A stretch of 64,000 nucleotides of DNA from Candidatus Tectimicrobiota bacterium. GTDB lineage: Bacteria > JACPUC01. The notes under the pieces were generated by a model. The model did not search any database. It worked only from the letters and a program-made list of their open reading frames with translations, and had not been told where the DNA came from. The translations under genes were made by a program, and so were the position numbers. Positions 62,361 through 64,000 of this stretch are shown piece after piece. Numbering within the stretch: the first letter of the stretch is position 1; each line of letters opens with the position of its first letter. Location of the stretch: positions 62,001-126,000 of the forward strand of contig JACPUC010000010.1 of assembly GCA_016192455.1 (NCBI GenBank), in the 5' to 3' direction.

Positions 62361-64000
62361 CTATTCTCTAATATCAATGTTCGGCCAATAGGCAACGTTT
62401 CCGGTGGAGTCGGTGGCTTTGATTCCGAAGCCGGGAACGCTGAATTCACCAGCGGGCAATGCAGCAGCTGGAATTCCTGGAATGATTACCGTGTAGGTGC
62501 CATCGCCGTCCTCATCGAGCAATTCGAGGAGTTCCTGGTCCGGCTCACTACCGCTTCCTTGCAAGATAGCAGCAACTCTCAAGGGATGTGTACCGCCGAG
62601 GACCTGTGCCTGGATCGTAAGAATACCACCCGCGGAATCAGTAAGTTGGTAGGGGCTGCGCCCGAAGCCAGCGTTCAAGATAACAGGCAACTCTAGTGTT
62701 TCGTCAGGCAGTGGCAGCGGCTGAACGCTAGGCAAGAACGCTGGTTGGCTTTCACTGACGTTGAGGGCGGGCCACGTGCCCTTATTTCCATCCCGGTCGA
62801 TGGCACGAATGGTCAGGCCTGGCACTTGCAAGCGTCCAATAGGCAAGCCAGGTGGCAGGTCGAGCTTGAACTCAAAGATGCCGTCATCATCCGTGACGGT
62901 CAGCTCTCCAAAGTTCTGCTGTACGAAGTTGCCGAAGGGACCTTGTACGTCCAGGAAGAACTCGACACTTAGTTCCGAGGTGGGGGCGTCATCAGCTACT
63001 TGGGCCTGGAGGGTAATGGTGCCGCCGGCCGTTGAACTGTACATCAGCGGAGATAGTCCCCAGCCCGCCGTGGTGATCACCGGTATCTGCTCCGCCGGTG
63101 TCGCCGCGGCCACGGTAATGCGTGTGCCGGTAGTGAGGCCGGGGTTGTTACGATCGATGACCACTAACGTAGCTGCTCCCGTTCCTTGCCCGGCAATGAA
63201 CAGGTTGGTGCGGCCTTCGGTACTCTGAAGGCTGCCGAGGGCCACGTCACCTTCAAACGTCCAACGGAACGAGCCGCTGCCGCCGCTGACCGTGAACGTA
63301 ATCGTTCGGCCTACCAGCAGCGTCGGGTCGGAGGGGCTGAGGACGAGCTGCCCTGTCGGGGCGCCGACATCGATCCTGGCGCTGCCTGTTTCACCAGAGC
63401 TGTCGTGGACGACCAGGTCATACGTGCCGGGGAAGTTCGGCGCCGTATACAGAACAGTGGCATTTGACGTTGTAGTAATGGCGCCGGCGTCCGCGGTCCA
63501 TGCGTAGGGGAGGAGGCCGCCGACGCCCAAGAATTCTATCTGTTGGCCCACGCTGAGCTCGGTGAATGCCGGGCTGATCTGCACCGCATTCGTCACCACC
63601 CGGATGACAGCCGCCACTTGGCGCCCAGCCGAATCGTTGAGGAACAGACTGAAGAGGCCGGCGCGTTCCGGGGCCGTATAGACCACGCGTGCGCCGGTCA
63701 CCGCATCAAGGTTGCCGGCTTGCACGGTCCAGGTGTAGTCGCCGCTGCCGCCCAGGGCAGCGAAGGTGCGTTCTTCGTGCGGGCGCAGACTGGCGCTCGC
63801 CGGTGTAACCCGGAGGTCGCCTACCACGGTGTTGGTGGCGAAGGCGGCGTTGCCCGCCGTGTCGGTGACAGTGAGGAGGAATCCGCCGATGATTCGTGGG
63901 GCCGTGTAAGTGACGAGCGTGCCGCTTGTCGTGTTGAGGTCTCCCCGCTGCGCCGACCACGAGTATGATCCAGTGCCACCAAGCGCCGTGAAGTGTGCCT
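62361..64000 (-). CDS. Ig-like/beta-sandwich surface protein, 5' end outside window
   Basis: The frame is open to base 64000. From the N-terminal side it has several Ig-like repeats of about 85 residues (ALGGSGDYTWTVQAGNLDAV, VVYTAPERAGLFSLFLNDSA; VLYTAPNFPGTYDLVVHDSS), each with a G-W/Y-T-V core and a YTAP strand. Two modules follow that match the left-end protein: VITTAGWGLSPLMYSSTAGG...VPGLTIRAIDRDGNKGTWP and VILNAGFGRSPYQLTDSAGG...VPGFGIKATDSTGNVAYWP. It is probably exported; the signal peptide lies outside. No enzyme motif is seen. The 257 bases before the transposase fragment hold nothing. Confidence 0.75.
   Translation of the reverse strand, partial: AHFTALGGTGSYSWSAQRGDLNTTSGTLVTYTAPRIIGGFLLTVTDTAGNAAFATNTVVGDLRVTPASASLRPHEERTFAALGGSGDYTWTVQAGNLDAVTGARVVYTAPERAGLFSLFLNDSAGRQVAAVIRVVTNAVQISPAFTELSVGQQIEFLGVGGLLPYAWTADAGAITTTSNATVLYTAPNFPGTYDLVVHDSSGETGSARIDVGAPTGQLVLSPSDPTLLVGRTITFTVSGGSGSFRWTFEGDVALGSLQSTEGRTNLFIAGQGTGAATLVVIDRNNPGLTTGTRITVAAATPAEQIPVITTAGWGLSPLMYSSTAGGTITLQAQVADDAPTSELSVEFFLDVQGPFGNFVQQNFGELTVTDDDGIFEFKLDLPPGLPIGRLQVPGLTIRAIDRDGNKGTWPALNVSESQPAFLPSVQPLPLPDETLELPVILNAGFGRSPYQLTDSAGGILTIQAQVLGGTHPLRVAAILQGSGSEPDQELLELLDEDGDGTYTVIIPGIPAAALPAGEFSVPGFGIKATDSTGNVAYWPNIDIRE

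Noticed and set aside
1..64000. tRNA, rRNA or replication origin
   Set aside because: No cloverleaf, rRNA core or DnaA-box cluster was recognised on reading; a covariance-model search would settle it.

Overview
This is one high-GC stretch, roughly two-thirds G+C by eye, with a short AT-richer island near 41-43 kb. Gene content suggests a free-living, uncultivated soil or sediment bacterium with varied catabolism, of the Rokubacteria, Methylomirabilota or Tectomicrobia kind. No rRNA, tRNA or ribosomal protein gene is present to prove a lineage. SD-led starts (GGAGG) and sigma70-type boxes (TTGACA/G, 17-base spacer, TAT-like -10) are common.

Layout. 1-0.8 kb: C-terminus of a secreted beta-sandwich protein; a paralogous protein runs off the right end (62.4-64 kb). 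0.95-3.2 kb (minus): SirB1-like and PaaK-like genes. 3.5-10 kb (plus): 2-oxoacid:acceptor oxidoreductase operon (gamma, two tandem flavoprotein-ferredoxin subunits, alpha, beta). 10-14 kb: cytochrome c, zinc alcohol dehydrogenase, aldo/keto reductase. 14.1-14.6 kb: peroxiredoxin-like selenoprotein in which both cysteines of the CxxC site are in-frame UGA codons, followed by a SECIS-like hairpin. 16-32 kb: catabolic island with two hydantoinase A/B pairs, two UbiD-family decarboxylases, two solute-binding proteins and an acyl-CoA synthetase-like protein. 32.8-36.6 kb: small membrane protein, AbrB-like regulator, another solute-binding protein, and a repeat-rich spacer. 36.6-40.6 kb: third UbiD, YdjC-like deacetylase, and a second selenoprotein gene (UGSC motif, again with a SECIS-like hairpin). 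41-43.4 kb: AT-richer restriction-modification island. 43.5-54.5 kb: more oxidoreductases, two more UbiD proteins, an amidohydrolase, a TetR regulator and a LivK-type binding protein. 54.8-62.1 kb: IS3 element, SWIM zinc-finger gene coupled to cas6, 7-repeat CRISPR array, cas2, cas1, and a broken IS1380-type transposase joined to the 5' end of cas1.

How it fits together. Five UbiD-family (prFMN-dependent) proteins, two HyuA/HyuB pairs, a phenylglyoxylate-dehydrogenase-like complex, CoA-ligase-like proteins and four solute-binding proteins without permeases suggest uptake and breakdown of aromatic or heterocyclic acids. Substrates cannot be read from sequence. The two UGA-containing genes argue independently that this organism inserts selenocysteine; the sel genes must lie elsewhere. 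The CRISPR locus keeps adaptation and crRNA-processing genes but has no interference effector here.
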